NCBI RefSeq assembly: GCF_037975245.1
Contig: NC_092571.1
Coordinates: 27,935,564-27,999,563 of the forward strand
DNA length: 64,000 nucleotides
Source of the DNA: Apostichopus japonicus
Lineage: Eukaryota; Echinodermata; Holothuroidea; Aspidochirotida; Stichopodidae
Reading direction: 5' to 3'
The notes under the pieces are model-generated. The model was not told the origin of the DNA. It worked only from the letters and a program-made list of their open reading frames with translations, and ran no database searches. Positions 48,000-58,270 of this stretch are shown here, one piece after another. Both the position numbers and the translations under genes were made by a program. Numbering within the stretch: the first letter of the stretch is position 1; each line of letters begins with the position of its first letter.

Positions 48000-48335
48000 T
48001 CTGTGCCGGTGTATTTGTGCGGGTAGAGCTTTCCCGGAGGTAATTGCTGGGGGTGGGGTTAATTGTCCTCGGGGGTATTTTTCCTCGTGGGTGTATGTCC
48101 GGGGTAGTTGTACCGGGGGTAGTTGTCTGGAGGGTACTTATCCTCGGGGGTATTTGTCCTCGGGGGTGTATGTCCGGGGGTATTTGTCCGGGGGGTAGTT
48201 GTCCTCGGAGGTATTCGTCCTCGGGGGTTTTTGTCCGGGGGGTGATTGTCCAGGGGGTACTTGTCTCGGGGGTATGAGTCCGGGGGTATATGTCCGGGGG
48301 GTATTTGTCCGGGGGGTATTTGTCCGGCAACCGAA
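48000..48335. repeat. G-rich minisatellite, right arm
   Basis: About 20 units of roughly 15-16 bp, such as GTCCGGGGGGTATTT and GTCCTCGGGGGTA, the inverse of the left arm at 46225. G-rich enough for G-quadruplexes. Confidence 0.9.
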
Positions 48336-48507
48336 AATACGAGTGCTCTGAAGCGGGTCATGACACTACAGTATAGAAAAAATTGTCCCAACTGGATGCT
48401 GTTTGTCAAAGATAGTTTGAATATACATTGCACTAGGCTCATCGTGATCCTACTGTAGATTTTAATCTGTAGTCCTTATGTATCTGCTGCTTAATAAGTC
48501 TTGTCAA

Positions 48508-48875
48508 CAAGGGCGTAGGAACCGGGGGGGGCTGGGGGGGGGGGGCGCCCCCCCAGTGAAAAATATGGGGGGCGGAAGTATCATTCCGCCCCCCCCCCGC
48601 TCCGCAAGTCAGAAAACCCCTTTTTCATTTCCAAATGAGAAAAAAATCTCATTTGGAGCACCAAATTGCATTTAAGGCCAGGTGAAAATGCAAAATTCTT
48701 TACAAAATGGAGTGGGAGTTGAAGTGTGCTATATTGCACCAAATTGCATCTGAGGCCACCTGGAAATGCATAAAAATTCCAAAGGGGAGTGGGACACCCC
48801 CTCCCCTTAGACCCTCCCCCAGGCCGGCCATCAGTCTTCAGCCCCCCCACTCAAAAGTACCTTCCTACGCCACTG
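48508..48875 (+). mobile_element. hAT-like MITE (GTAGGAACC family), copy 3
   Basis: CAAGGGCGTAGGAACC/CTTCCTACGCCACTG ends with the exact duplication cttgtcaa (48500-48507, 48876-48883). Unit 3 keeps an empty cttgtcaa site at 58596 and unit 1 a near-identical one near 38570. Confidence 0.96.
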
Positions 48876-49269
48876 CTTGTCAATATAATGTCTACTGTAC
48901 TCAGTATTAGTTTGTAAAATATTTCCCTCCAATATCAACTTTGGTACTGGAAAATTGATCTAGTTTAGAAATGTTATCTATTTTAAATGGTGATAGCTAT
49001 GATTTATATACGAAAGACAGTAAGATACCTCACCGACCGCTGGTTACGACAAGTTCTTGTTAAACATCCCATGTATTTACTTTCAGTCATATACTGCTTA
49101 CCTTTTCACTTTCATTGAAATGAAATTCAACCAAAGAAAAGATTTACTGCGCCATCATTTGACACTTCCGAAAAAATGATACTAATGCTACTTAGTCTCC
49201 AACAATCTTCTTTTATTTTTGGCATTGAATGTGTCAGTAATGCCAGTTGATGAGGGATATATTGCATCT

Positions 49270-50348
49270 CAGGCGCGGCGGAACGGAAAAATTATTGGGG
49301 GGCTAATGTGTGGACACTATCTAAGCGGAGCGCCACCATCGGTTGGCGCGGAGCGTACAAGAAAATTTTGGGTTTTTTCAAACCCCCAGATGGCCGGAAA
49401 CGGCACTTCCCGAGTGTTTTATGCTTCGAATACCTACCCCTAGAATATGGGTCTCAAGCCTGCAATTTCTCAGATTGTACGAAAGCCTGTAAAAACATTG
49501 TAATTTGTATATTCGATGGTGTTTTAAGAGAGCAGCTATTACTCGAAGTGTACTCGCAAAGACGTTTTTGAGTGTAGTAAGGGCAGTGGCGGAGCTAGGG
49601 GTATTGGTGGGGGGGGGGCAAGAATAGTCTGTAGGGGCGCTTTCGATACTATCTAAGCGGAGCGCCACCACAGGTTGGCGCGGAGCGGTAAGACATTTTT
49701 TGAGTAAAGACACTCCCTAGATTGCAGGAAATCACCCTTTCGGGCCTTACTAATTTGCAGATAAACGGAGAATAAATAGGTGTCGTCGCCATTTTGTCGG
49801 TAAATTACACCAACAGAATATGACAAATGTCAATAGGTATATGAGAGCGCAATAAAATAGTCAATCGCGAATAAGTAAAAAAGTAGTGAAAAGCTGAAAA
49901 GGGCGCCAGCAATCCATTTGAGTCCGTCAGGGGGGGGGGGGGCATCCGCCCCTGACTGTATATATGGACGCTCCGCCACTAAGTAAGGGGATGTTGGAGA
50001 ACTGGCTGAAATGAGGCAAGTCATTGGCCTAAGACGAAGTTGTGTTACGCTTACGGGTACTCACACTAACTTCTTCCACTTTTCACGGGGCGTGAAGACG
50101 CGGTTGGGGTGACAATGTGGTCTATAGCTAGGGGACGGGCCGAGGGTCCCCCAGCAATTACTAAAATTATTACACCTATATAGTATACGTGTGCATCGGA
50201 CAGATCGACAAGTATGCATTGACAAATGGGCAGATGCACGTTTCGGAACCTTGGTAAATATTGGGGGGGCTTATCATGCATTTGCCCCCTCAACTTTTTC
50301 ATTGGGGGGCTGAGCCCCCCCCAAGCCCCCCCGGTTCCGCCGCCACTG
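49270..50348. mobile_element. hAT-like element with a nested copy
   Basis: The ends CAGGCGCGGCGGAAC and GTTCCGCCGCCACTG are inverses with few mismatches. Exact duplications ttgcatct flank it (49262-49269, 50349-50356). Unit 3 has the empty site at 58927-58934. The hairpin core lies about 60 bp from the left end. A second element is nested at 49584-49981. Confidence 0.94.
49584..49981 (+). mobile_element. Nested hAT-like MITE (GGAGCTAGG family)
   Basis: CAGTGGCGGAGC and GCTCCGCCACTA, the last base changed from G. Exact duplications agtaaggg flank it (49576-49583, 49982-49989). Confidence 0.93.
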
Positions 50349-50356
50349 TTGCATCT

Positions 50357-51369
50357 ACAGTTATAAATATTCAAACTATTTCTTATGGTAGATCTCATAA
50401 ACTGGTCGCAATCAGAAGAGACGAAATCTGAGCTACATGAATATACGTCCCCATGCAGTTGTTAATGATACCGAACGATTCGTTTTAATACGTTAGATAT
50501 GCCCCCTGTAGCCATTTTGTTAATAAATTAACATTGATGTCATAAAATATTCTAAATTTTCAAATTCAGGAATTTGTGGCTCGGAATGCACAAGGATCCA
50601 GTGGCGTTCACATGATTCAAATGTTACGAGCCAAACTCAAAATTTCCTACGACTGACTTGGGTAAGGTTCTGACCTTTTGGGGAAATACCCAGATGCGAA
50701 TTAAAGATTTTAAAAAGAAATGCAAAAATAGAGATTAAATGGTGCGTGCATTCTGAGGCTGTTTTAGACTAGGTCGGTTTAATATCAATATATATGGAAG
50801 GATGTTCTCACAACTAATAATAGGTTCAACATTTCCCTTGGCTGATTTAAAGGGTGTGAAGACTCGCGCAAAAAGAAACGTCTAATGCCGGTACTGTGAC
50901 CTAGTTTCGAATGAGGTGTAACAGAAGTTTTAAACACCACCATCGATCCCAGAGAATACACACAGCTTGCTACCGTGGGTAATTAGACACTAGTGTACAG
51001 CCAGTACATACAGCTGCGGTCAATACCCACAGCACAGTATAAAAACGATACAGCGATGGACATGTCAGGTCCAGCTAAATATGACAAGGTATCACGTTTC
51101 ATTACTGTCTGCATTTTGTAGCGACACGAACAAAACGTCACTTGCAAGCAACAGAAAGTTAACTTTTTTTTAGATAGCCGCACGCGGTTTGGGGCGAGTC
51201 TTCAATGCCTTTAAGTAGAGTCCATGTCCTATTATAATAGGACATTACTATTTGGGTTCAAGGCTCCCCAGCAATAACTAAAACAAAACAATATAGACGT
51301 CAAATGGTGCATTCTGATACATATTTAATTAAACCTTTAGCAACGTTTTGCTAATAAGTACTTTTAATG
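50357..51369. other. Unit 2 segment without a counterpart in the other units
   Basis: Unit 3 jumps from gatctc at about 58970 to words found near 52075, so this segment is either an insertion here or lost there. It includes an 18-bp perfect palindrome GTCCTATTATAATAGGAC at 51226-51243. No gene is seen. Confidence 0.5.
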
Positions 51370-51606
51370 AGGTTGCAAAAGGGCGGGTGGGGGATACACC
51401 CGTGGAAGTGGTCCGACTCTTTCTCGGCTAAATGCAAAACAAAACCCGACTGAACAATTTATGATAATGGACTTGTCTTGACTATAAGTCACGCGCATAC
51501 GATATCAGTTAATAGTGTCTGCAGTGAATATCATTAATCAAGTTGTGCATATTCTTGTATGGCATACACGATTTGTTGCTTCCCTTTCATGTTGTTAACA
51601 AGACAG

Positions 51607-51714
51607 GCATGTTTGGATTACGTTAAACAAAAGCCGTTAGTTTGTAATCCGCCGTGTTCGCTTAATTTCTACGAATTTCGGAGTACTATCGAAGACACCA
51701 TAAACGCAACTAAG
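51607..51714 (+). other. Candidate 5' untranslated exon, unit 2, first copy
   Basis: 108 nt, acceptor ttaacaagacag| (weaker) and donor caactaag|gtaaca, homologous to 39052-39161. It is repeated again 445 bp downstream. Confidence 0.45.
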
Positions 51715-52051
51715 GTAACATTTTCATATACGTTATGTCTCACCATGGAGCTATTACCGACCGAAATTCGCTAGAATGGATGCAGACATTTGATAACCTC
51801 GAAGTCAAGGTTTCCATTGTTATGACGTAACTTTTCCGACCAATCATGAGCGACTATTTACACACAATTGCGAACCTGTTTGGGGAAAAAATTCCCTGCC
51901 CGGATGTCTAAGTCACGAGCGTATGTCAAGAGTTAGATATCAGCAAATAGTGCTAAGTGCCGCAGCAGTCACTTGAACAAGTTGTGTGGCTTTAATGATT
52001 TCTTATTGTATATCGTAGACATGCGTTCCTGTTCGTGTGGTAACATTACAG

Positions 52052-52159
52052 GCATGTTTGGGTGACGTTCATCATATGCCGTTAATTTATAATCGGCCGT
52101 GTAAGCGAAATTCCTACGAATTACGGAATACTGTCGGACGTACCATAAACGCAACTAAG
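52052..52159 (+). other. Candidate 5' untranslated exon of receptor gene 3, second copy
   Basis: 108 nt, acceptor gtaacattacag| and donor caactaag|gtaaca. It would join to the acceptor taatcttcag at 52937. The long frame running across it from 52037 is not maintained in the other units. Confidence 0.5.
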
Positions 52160-52988
52160 GTAACATTTTCATATACGTTATGTCTCACGAAATCACACTT
52201 CTATACAGATTTGATCAATAGCTCGAGTATCAAGGGGTCGCAAAATATATTTTGCCTGCCGATGTTTAAAAATCGAAATGTTTGCAGTGTTAAGAGAACG
52301 TTGCGTACGTTCAGTGTCCATACATTAAACATAGATGACATCCCAGTTAATAAGGATAACGAAATATGTATTGTTTTTTGTTGCCAACTTTTCAGTGAGG
52401 TTTGGTCTATAAATGCTCAGTCGCACGTTGAAATATATCACGCAGCTATTGCAATGTCATGGCTAAAAATCCCACTTACTTACATCAGTGACATTAACAT
52501 TGACATTGGGTGCCAACCGGTAATACATTATTCCTGCCGTGCAACCAATTCAGTACCGTTTTCAGTGTTACGAGAAAATACTTTGTTGTTGATGTTACTA
52601 TGACATCTCCACTCGTCGTTGTTATGAGCATAACTTCATGTCACTCGTGTAGACAGAAGTCGCTGGGTGGCGAGTGTAAGGGGAGAGGAAGTTGGCTGGG
52701 CTTAGAATCCCCCCTCCATCATTTGACACATAGTCCATGCAAAGTTAGTAAACAAAATAATTCCATACAGTTAAACGGGGTAAATAGCCCCTCCCCTCCC
52801 TCAAAGATATGTGTTTAGACCAGGCACTCTCTTAGCAATATATTATCGATAATGAATCTTCGTAAGTTGAAGCCATAGAGCATTCGTTTCAATTGACAAT
52901 AACTTCATCCCTATTTTTTTCCTCTTTTAATCTTCAGTCTTTCTTCGTACATCTCCTCCACAGGAAACAAATAATAGCAGGCGTTAAG

Positions 52989-54410
52989 ATGACTTCAGTT
53001 TCAGTATTGCGGATCCTGGTGCTTGTCATTTACACAAATGTTTCATTTCTTGAAGCAAGTGCCGCATATAGGGAAATACAGTTTGAAAATATTACGAAAA
53101 CATATTCAGTTTTGGAAGGCGCTGAGATTAGGTTTATATGTAACCCAATGGATATTAAGAAAATGTTAATTACTACCACATTATCGACGTTGGTTAACTC
53201 GGGGAATTTGGAGGAAGCATTATCAAAAGAATTTGACTTTGAATGCAATGAAACAAGTTGTGCACTAACCATTAAACAAATAGAGAGGAAACATGGGGAC
53301 GAATATGATTGCAGTTATCCTAAAAAGTCTTTGACCATAAAAGTACTTAGCAGTCCATCACATGATTATCCTATGTGTAATTCAAGCTACACCTCTAATA
53401 CATTCTTCCTCGATTCGTTTCAAGAACCATTCCATTTCAGTTGCCTGTCTGCAGAAGGATTTCCAGCAGTTAACATTTCATTATCTGTCAATCATGGAGA
53501 TGATGAGATAAACAACATAAGTGACGAAAATTTAACGATTTATGAAACAAATGAGACTGTTTTACTTTCTTATTCATCATATCTGGATTCAACATTTAAT
53601 AACAGTACCTTTGTATGTACTGTCACACAACAGTTACCTGCTCCCTATCACAGCTACAATAAATCTTGTTCCTTCGGACCATTGATGCTGCTACCGGTAT
53701 TCTCGGTATCGATTCATCCATCTCACTATACAGTCACCACAAAGAGTACAGAAAACATTACTCTCATGTGTACCAGTAATGTGAGTGGAGTTGAATTAGA
53801 GTGGACCAATATTCCTCTCAACGATTTGAATTATAATATCACTCGGATCAATGATTCATCACAGCTGAAGATTTTCGATTATGGATCAAGTATCGATCTA
53901 CCAATAATTATTCAGTGTAGTGGTTCGTATGGAGGAAGAACTGTCTCCCAATACGCCACAATCGGTTCCGCGAGTACAGACGAGCATATACATCTCCCTA
54001 CATTAATAATAGCGGCATTGATAGTGTTCGTCATCTTGGTCATCATCGCCATAGTTCTTGTACTAATCGGAGTACTAAAAACCAGAAAAACAAAAAAACA
54101 GCAGCTTCCTGCGATGTCATTAACGGATACAGGACAGACACGCTCTCACTTATCTTCTCAGGGTAACACTCAGTCACCGCTTCCTGGCACTTACACGACT
54201 ACAGTAAGTCCTGAAAGTATGAATATGCAACATCGCCGAATGAAAGAAGACTTATTGTACGCTCGATCGATAACTTTAAATCAACAAAATGAGAAAGAAA
54301 CAGAACAATATTTTGATATCAATGAAGTTGCTTCATTTACATACGACAAGGAAGATTATCTCGTTCCGAATCAGCTTGAAACAGCGGTTTTGTACCATGA
54401 TATTAGTTAG
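52989..54410 (+). CDS. Ig-domain type I receptor with C-terminal ITIM, gene 3
   Basis: 473 residues, one coding exon from ATG 52989, 52 nt after an acceptor. Signal peptide about 1-24 (LVLVIYTNVSFLEASA). The first Ig domain has C51 and C108 within D-E-Y-D-C. The second and third regions, membrane helix (about 336-364) and tail follow gene 2 nearly residue for residue, including GTYTTTV, LLYARSI and the final ITIM VLYHDIS (Y469). In the first 125 residues only about half the positions agree with gene 2. The broken copy at 60593 is its close relative. No premature stop or frameshift, so I expect it to be expressed. The ligand is unknown. Confidence 0.88.
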   Translation: MTSVSVLRILVLVIYTNVSFLEASAAYREIQFENITKTYSVLEGAEIRFICNPMDIKKMLITTTLSTLVNSGNLEEALSKEFDFECNETSCALTIKQIERKHGDEYDCSYPKKSLTIKVLSSPSHDYPMCNSSYTSNTFFLDSFQEPFHFSCLSAEGFPAVNISLSVNHGDDEINNISDENLTIYETNETVLLSYSSYLDSTFNNSTFVCTVTQQLPAPYHSYNKSCSFGPLMLLPVFSVSIHPSHYTVTTKSTENITLMCTSNVSGVELEWTNIPLNDLNYNITRINDSSQLKIFDYGSSIDLPIIIQCSGSYGGRTVSQYATIGSASTDEHIHLPTLIIAALIVFVILVIIAIVLVLIGVLKTRKTKKQQLPAMSLTDTGQTRSHLSSQGNTQSPLPGTYTTTVSPESMNMQHRRMKEDLLYARSITLNQQNEKETEQYFDINEVASFTYDKEDYLVPNQLETAVLYHDIS

Positions 54411-56455
54411 TTTAAGGAGCGTGCGTAAGGGCGGGGTAGGAATGGGGTGATGGGACGTTTGTGCATTCAGTGGAAAATAGAGCCATTTAATATATAGACC
54501 TATGTTATAGTATAAACATGCATCCAATGGCATCATTTCCCAGCCACCACAAACTTGTTGGCCCTATGTGGGTTTTATGTTGCGAATGTGGTGTTAATTG
54601 GGTTTGAGCTAACATTGTACTACTTTGTAAAGCATCATGTTTTTTTGCATTAAATATGACCTGGTTACATGTGGGCTGTAAATGGTTAAATTAATGTGGG
54701 TTAATTCTGGGACGAGTAATTGCCTTCGATGTGAGGTTTGACATGTGGACATGGGCAACTTATTGTAGGTAAACCAAGGGATTCCCTGTTGGGTTGCAAT
54801 TAATGAGAGTTTATCAATCGGGGCCCATATGGCTTTGCAATTATGTAGGCTGTAGGCCTTGGCCTCATTCATATTAGCGTAGCTTAGATACGCAAAATTT
54901 AGGATAACGAGTGGGAGGAAAGGCCTACATAGCAATCACATCCACAGAGGCCCCATGCAGGTTGAAAAACGTGGGATTAAAAGTAGGGAGGGCTAACCAT
55001 GGATTATATACTAGCGACGACGCGTATGGTAGTTGTATTAAATATGTGTGGACAGAACTACGTGAGCTAACATCAACGCTTTAGCCCAGACCTTGTCCAA
55101 TTAATGTGGGTTGCATATTAGCTTCAAATAGGTACATTAAACTGGATTAAACTTAGGATGATTGACTGGTTCTCGCGAATGGTTTTACATGACTTTGGAA
55201 TGTGCCAATTTTGTGCGGTTAAATGAAGGATTGCTCCGTTGTGTTGATGTGGGTAAATTATGAGCTTCAAAAGGACAATTAATATGATTATAACATGATT
55301 GTAATATGTCTCAGCTGGGCCATATGTTTGTTATGGAGGCTAAAAAGTGTACAATAGAGGTTATACTAAATTTAAACTGCTTCACCTTTTATGTGATTTG
55401 TGTAAAGTACTTCACCTAGCTATTGTCAAATTTCTTGCACAGAGAGAACAGAGAACCTACCCATTGTTCAGCTATATACACTACAATATGAAAGTGCATA
55501 TCTATTGCTTATCATATCCAGGAAGTTAACGTGCAACTTCTGTCAATGGGATTTACACAACTTATCATATACATACTCAGTTATATTGATGATAAAGCAT
55601 CCATTGTAGTTTAAAGTGCTGGAGTATAGTTTTCGGTTTCGACGCCGGGGGCTCGAGAATGTATACAGTCAATGATGACGTGTGTGTATTTAAATGCATG
55701 TGTATATCTGTGTTAGTGCGGACAGCAAGCTCGCAAAGAAGAAAAAATGTCATACTTACATGTTAAATATACCAATGTGGGTATATGTACTCTATTCCCT
55801 TCATATCATGATTATTAAAAAATAGCTCAACGTAACTTCACAACCTTGTCTGATTTACTTTACTTAGTGTTGTTGTGTTAATAGGTGATAGGTATAGTTT
55901 CATATGATTATTGGGTATCGTTTTCTTAATACGCATGGTTTGGAAGATCTTAAAACTTGGTCGCAGATAACAAATATTGTAGACATTACCTCAAAGAAAA
56001 CAAAATTGATTAACATCATTCTGGACAGTTAGATGCCATGAAGAGAATATGTGCCGAATTGGTCGTGGTTTGTTATATCATGAAATGTAATGAACTCGTC
56101 GCTTAATTGGAATGAACTCCTTACAATGTCAGCATTTTTGCGAAGCTCATGTCCACTCAACTAGAAGATTTTTTCTTCACAAAATTGTATCTAATCAGCT
56201 TGGTATTTAGTGCTATTGTTACGGCTGTTTTCAGTCAAGGATAAACTGTTAATAAACAACTAAGCATTCAATTAAAGACACCATTTGAACACTTTGGGCC
56301 CATTATGCGTCAGGCAAACAAAACTTTAAAAGGGGGGCCCAATTTGGTCCATAAAAGTCTTGACCAGGTGGATTCTATGTGAGTTGCCTAATTCATACCT
56401 GTATAAGCTCTACAAAGAACCAAAAAATATCCTGCTTGGGACCATCAATATCCCA
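54411..56455 (+). repeat. Receptor 3' flank module, unit 2
   Basis: It follows unit 1 from 41256 on, with about 300 bp missing near 55735 relative to units 1 and 3. No gene is seen. Confidence 0.8.
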
Positions 56456-57305
56456 AATGGACTGCACATATGAAATTTGTGTAAGAACCTAATGTTTCCC
56501 TCTTTGATTTCCTGAATAAAGACCAATGTAAGTCCCAACATCCCATAAACTTGAACTCGTTTGGGGCCAACACAGGCCAGGGAGATAAACTGTATAGAAC
56601 TTATCGAGTTTTCCGATGTGGGATGTCTAATTTGTAAGTCCCACAATAAACCCACTAATATTTTGTGTGGAAGCTAAATAGGACACATCTATATCCCAAT
56701 AATATCCAAACTTTAAACCATTTCAGTACGCCCACATGGGTCCGAAATGGTTCTGACGGACAAAGAGGTGAAGGTACCACAAGGGGTTGCCCATATTGAC
56801 CAATATATGTTGCCAGACCAAAGGGGCCTATCAATATCCTGCACCTGAGCCAACAACTTAGTGCGATAACCCATGTGATACCCATTTAGGACTCATGTCT
56901 ACCCCACACAAGTTTGCTTAAATGGGACCCACTGTTATTCTACTTGGGATTGCCTTCTTGAGGCCAACAGGTGGACAAAATTTCATAGAACAAATTGGCC
57001 CACGTTGATCCCACTATGTTGCCCTTATACAAGCCGTATCAGGCCACTATAGGTGTGACGGCTGGGTTCAAGTCTGCGTTAATGATATTTTGTTTGGGGG
57101 AGTCCCCAAACTTCAAGAGACCCCTGGTATATACATTGATTGTTATGAACATCCCGAATGCAACTGCCAACTTCATATTTGTAATGAACATTGGCGTCTG
57201 AATTCACGCCATTTGTTGCAAATGTCCAAACCATTGCTTCGTACATTTTTTATACATATGGCATTCCGTAGATTGAATTAAGGATCGATCTAATATATAC
57301 GTATA
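56456..57305. other. Unit 2 extra segment of about 850 bp
   Basis: Unit 1 passes directly from gggaccatcaatatccc to tagatttcc (44325), while unit 2 has about 850 bp between these words. The segment is rich in tgggac and cccacatggg phrases, like an inverted relative of the decayed repeat in the 3' flanks. I see no terminal repeats, so it may be a deletion in unit 1. Confidence 0.6.
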
Positions 57306-58045
57306 TATTCCTAGATTTCTCCCTGAAAATATTCCCTCGAAAGTTGACTCAGAATCGTTCGCATAATGTATTTCTATCAATTAGATCATGGTATCCGAAA
57401 ATGAAGTTATTTGGATACAATCATGGTTGGATGGTCGACCAACCGTGTTTGGTTTTGATTACAAATTTACTGTGAGATTTGGTCTATACATTTTTAGGGA
57501 AACGTTGAGATATTCCAAGACGATATTGGAAGGTTATGACTAAGAATCCCATTTCTACTAACAGCAATGACATAGTCGTTATCGCACGATCGAGAGTATA
57601 GGGTTGCCAATTGGCAATATATTCTTCCTGCTATGCAAACAATTCAGAAACCTTTCCAGTGTTGAGAGAAGATATTGTTTTGGTGATGGTATGAACTAGC
57701 CGGGCATAAATTCATGTCACTCATGTTGACTGAAGTCACTTGGTGGCTAGTCTAATGGATCAGGAAGTTAGCGAGGGCTTACAATCCCCCTCCTTAAAAC
57801 ATTTGACATAATTAACCACCTTACGTACAACATTTTGATATCTATCGGCATACAAAATATACAATTCACTTTCATAATTTTGAACAGACCAATTAGCCCG
57901 TTCAAAGGTTTGTGTTTAGGTCTATCACTCTCTTAGTGATATATTACTTAAAACGAAGTTATGTAAAATGAAACTAGTGTGTTTGAGACTTAACACGTAG
58001 CACCTCTCACCTACATGAATAGCAGAAAAAATAGCAGGTGTTAAA
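57306..58045 (+). repeat. Short 5' module before the second truncated receptor copy
   Basis: It parallels 44331-45118, but about 90 bp containing the splice acceptor are missing just before 57998 (acttaacacgtagcacctctc). Confidence 0.75.
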
Positions 58046-58270
58046 ATGACTTCAGCTTCAGTATTTCGGGTTCTAGTGCTTTTCGCAAATGTAATATTTA
58101 TGGAAGCAACTGTTGTAAATAGAACGATACAGTTTGAAGATATTATGAAAATATATGCAGTTTTTCAAGTCGACGGATTTAATCTTTCATATAGCCCAAA
58201 TGATATTGCTAATATATACCTATGTTTACCTAAGGAGCATCACTGGCTACCTCAGGGAGACTCTCGGAAT
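58046..58270 (+). pseudogene. Truncated receptor copy, second instance
   Basis: It starts MTSASVFRVLVLF, with VVNRTIQFEDIMKIYAVFQ as in gene 2. The first Ig cysteine is changed (L-S-Y-S in place of L-L-C-S). Homology ends near 58270 within the first domain, and the frame runs on into the next unit's 5' module to a stop at 58291. It lacks its splice acceptor. Clearly non-functional as a receptor. Confidence 0.88.

Larger units (their letters stand above)
46081..48398. mobile_element. 2.3-kb insertion with inverted minisatellite arms
   Basis: Paralogous units read straight through at this point (38460 and 58495 regions), so this is an insertion. It is flanked by ctgtttg on both sides (46074-46080, 48399-48405), 7 of a possible 8 bp. 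A C-rich minisatellite lies near the left end and its inverse near the right end, with a SINE between. The ends contain weakly inverted words (gacaattt, aaattgtc). The arrangement suggests a foldback-type element. No protein is visible. Confidence 0.7.

Noticed and set aside
46127..48458. Proline- or glycine-rich repeat proteins
   Set aside because: They are translations of the inverted minisatellite arms, open in several frames because unit length is near a multiple of three.
52037..52603. 188-codon frame upstream of gene 3
   Set aside because: It lies in the 5' module and is not kept open in the other units; the conserved signals there are splice sites.
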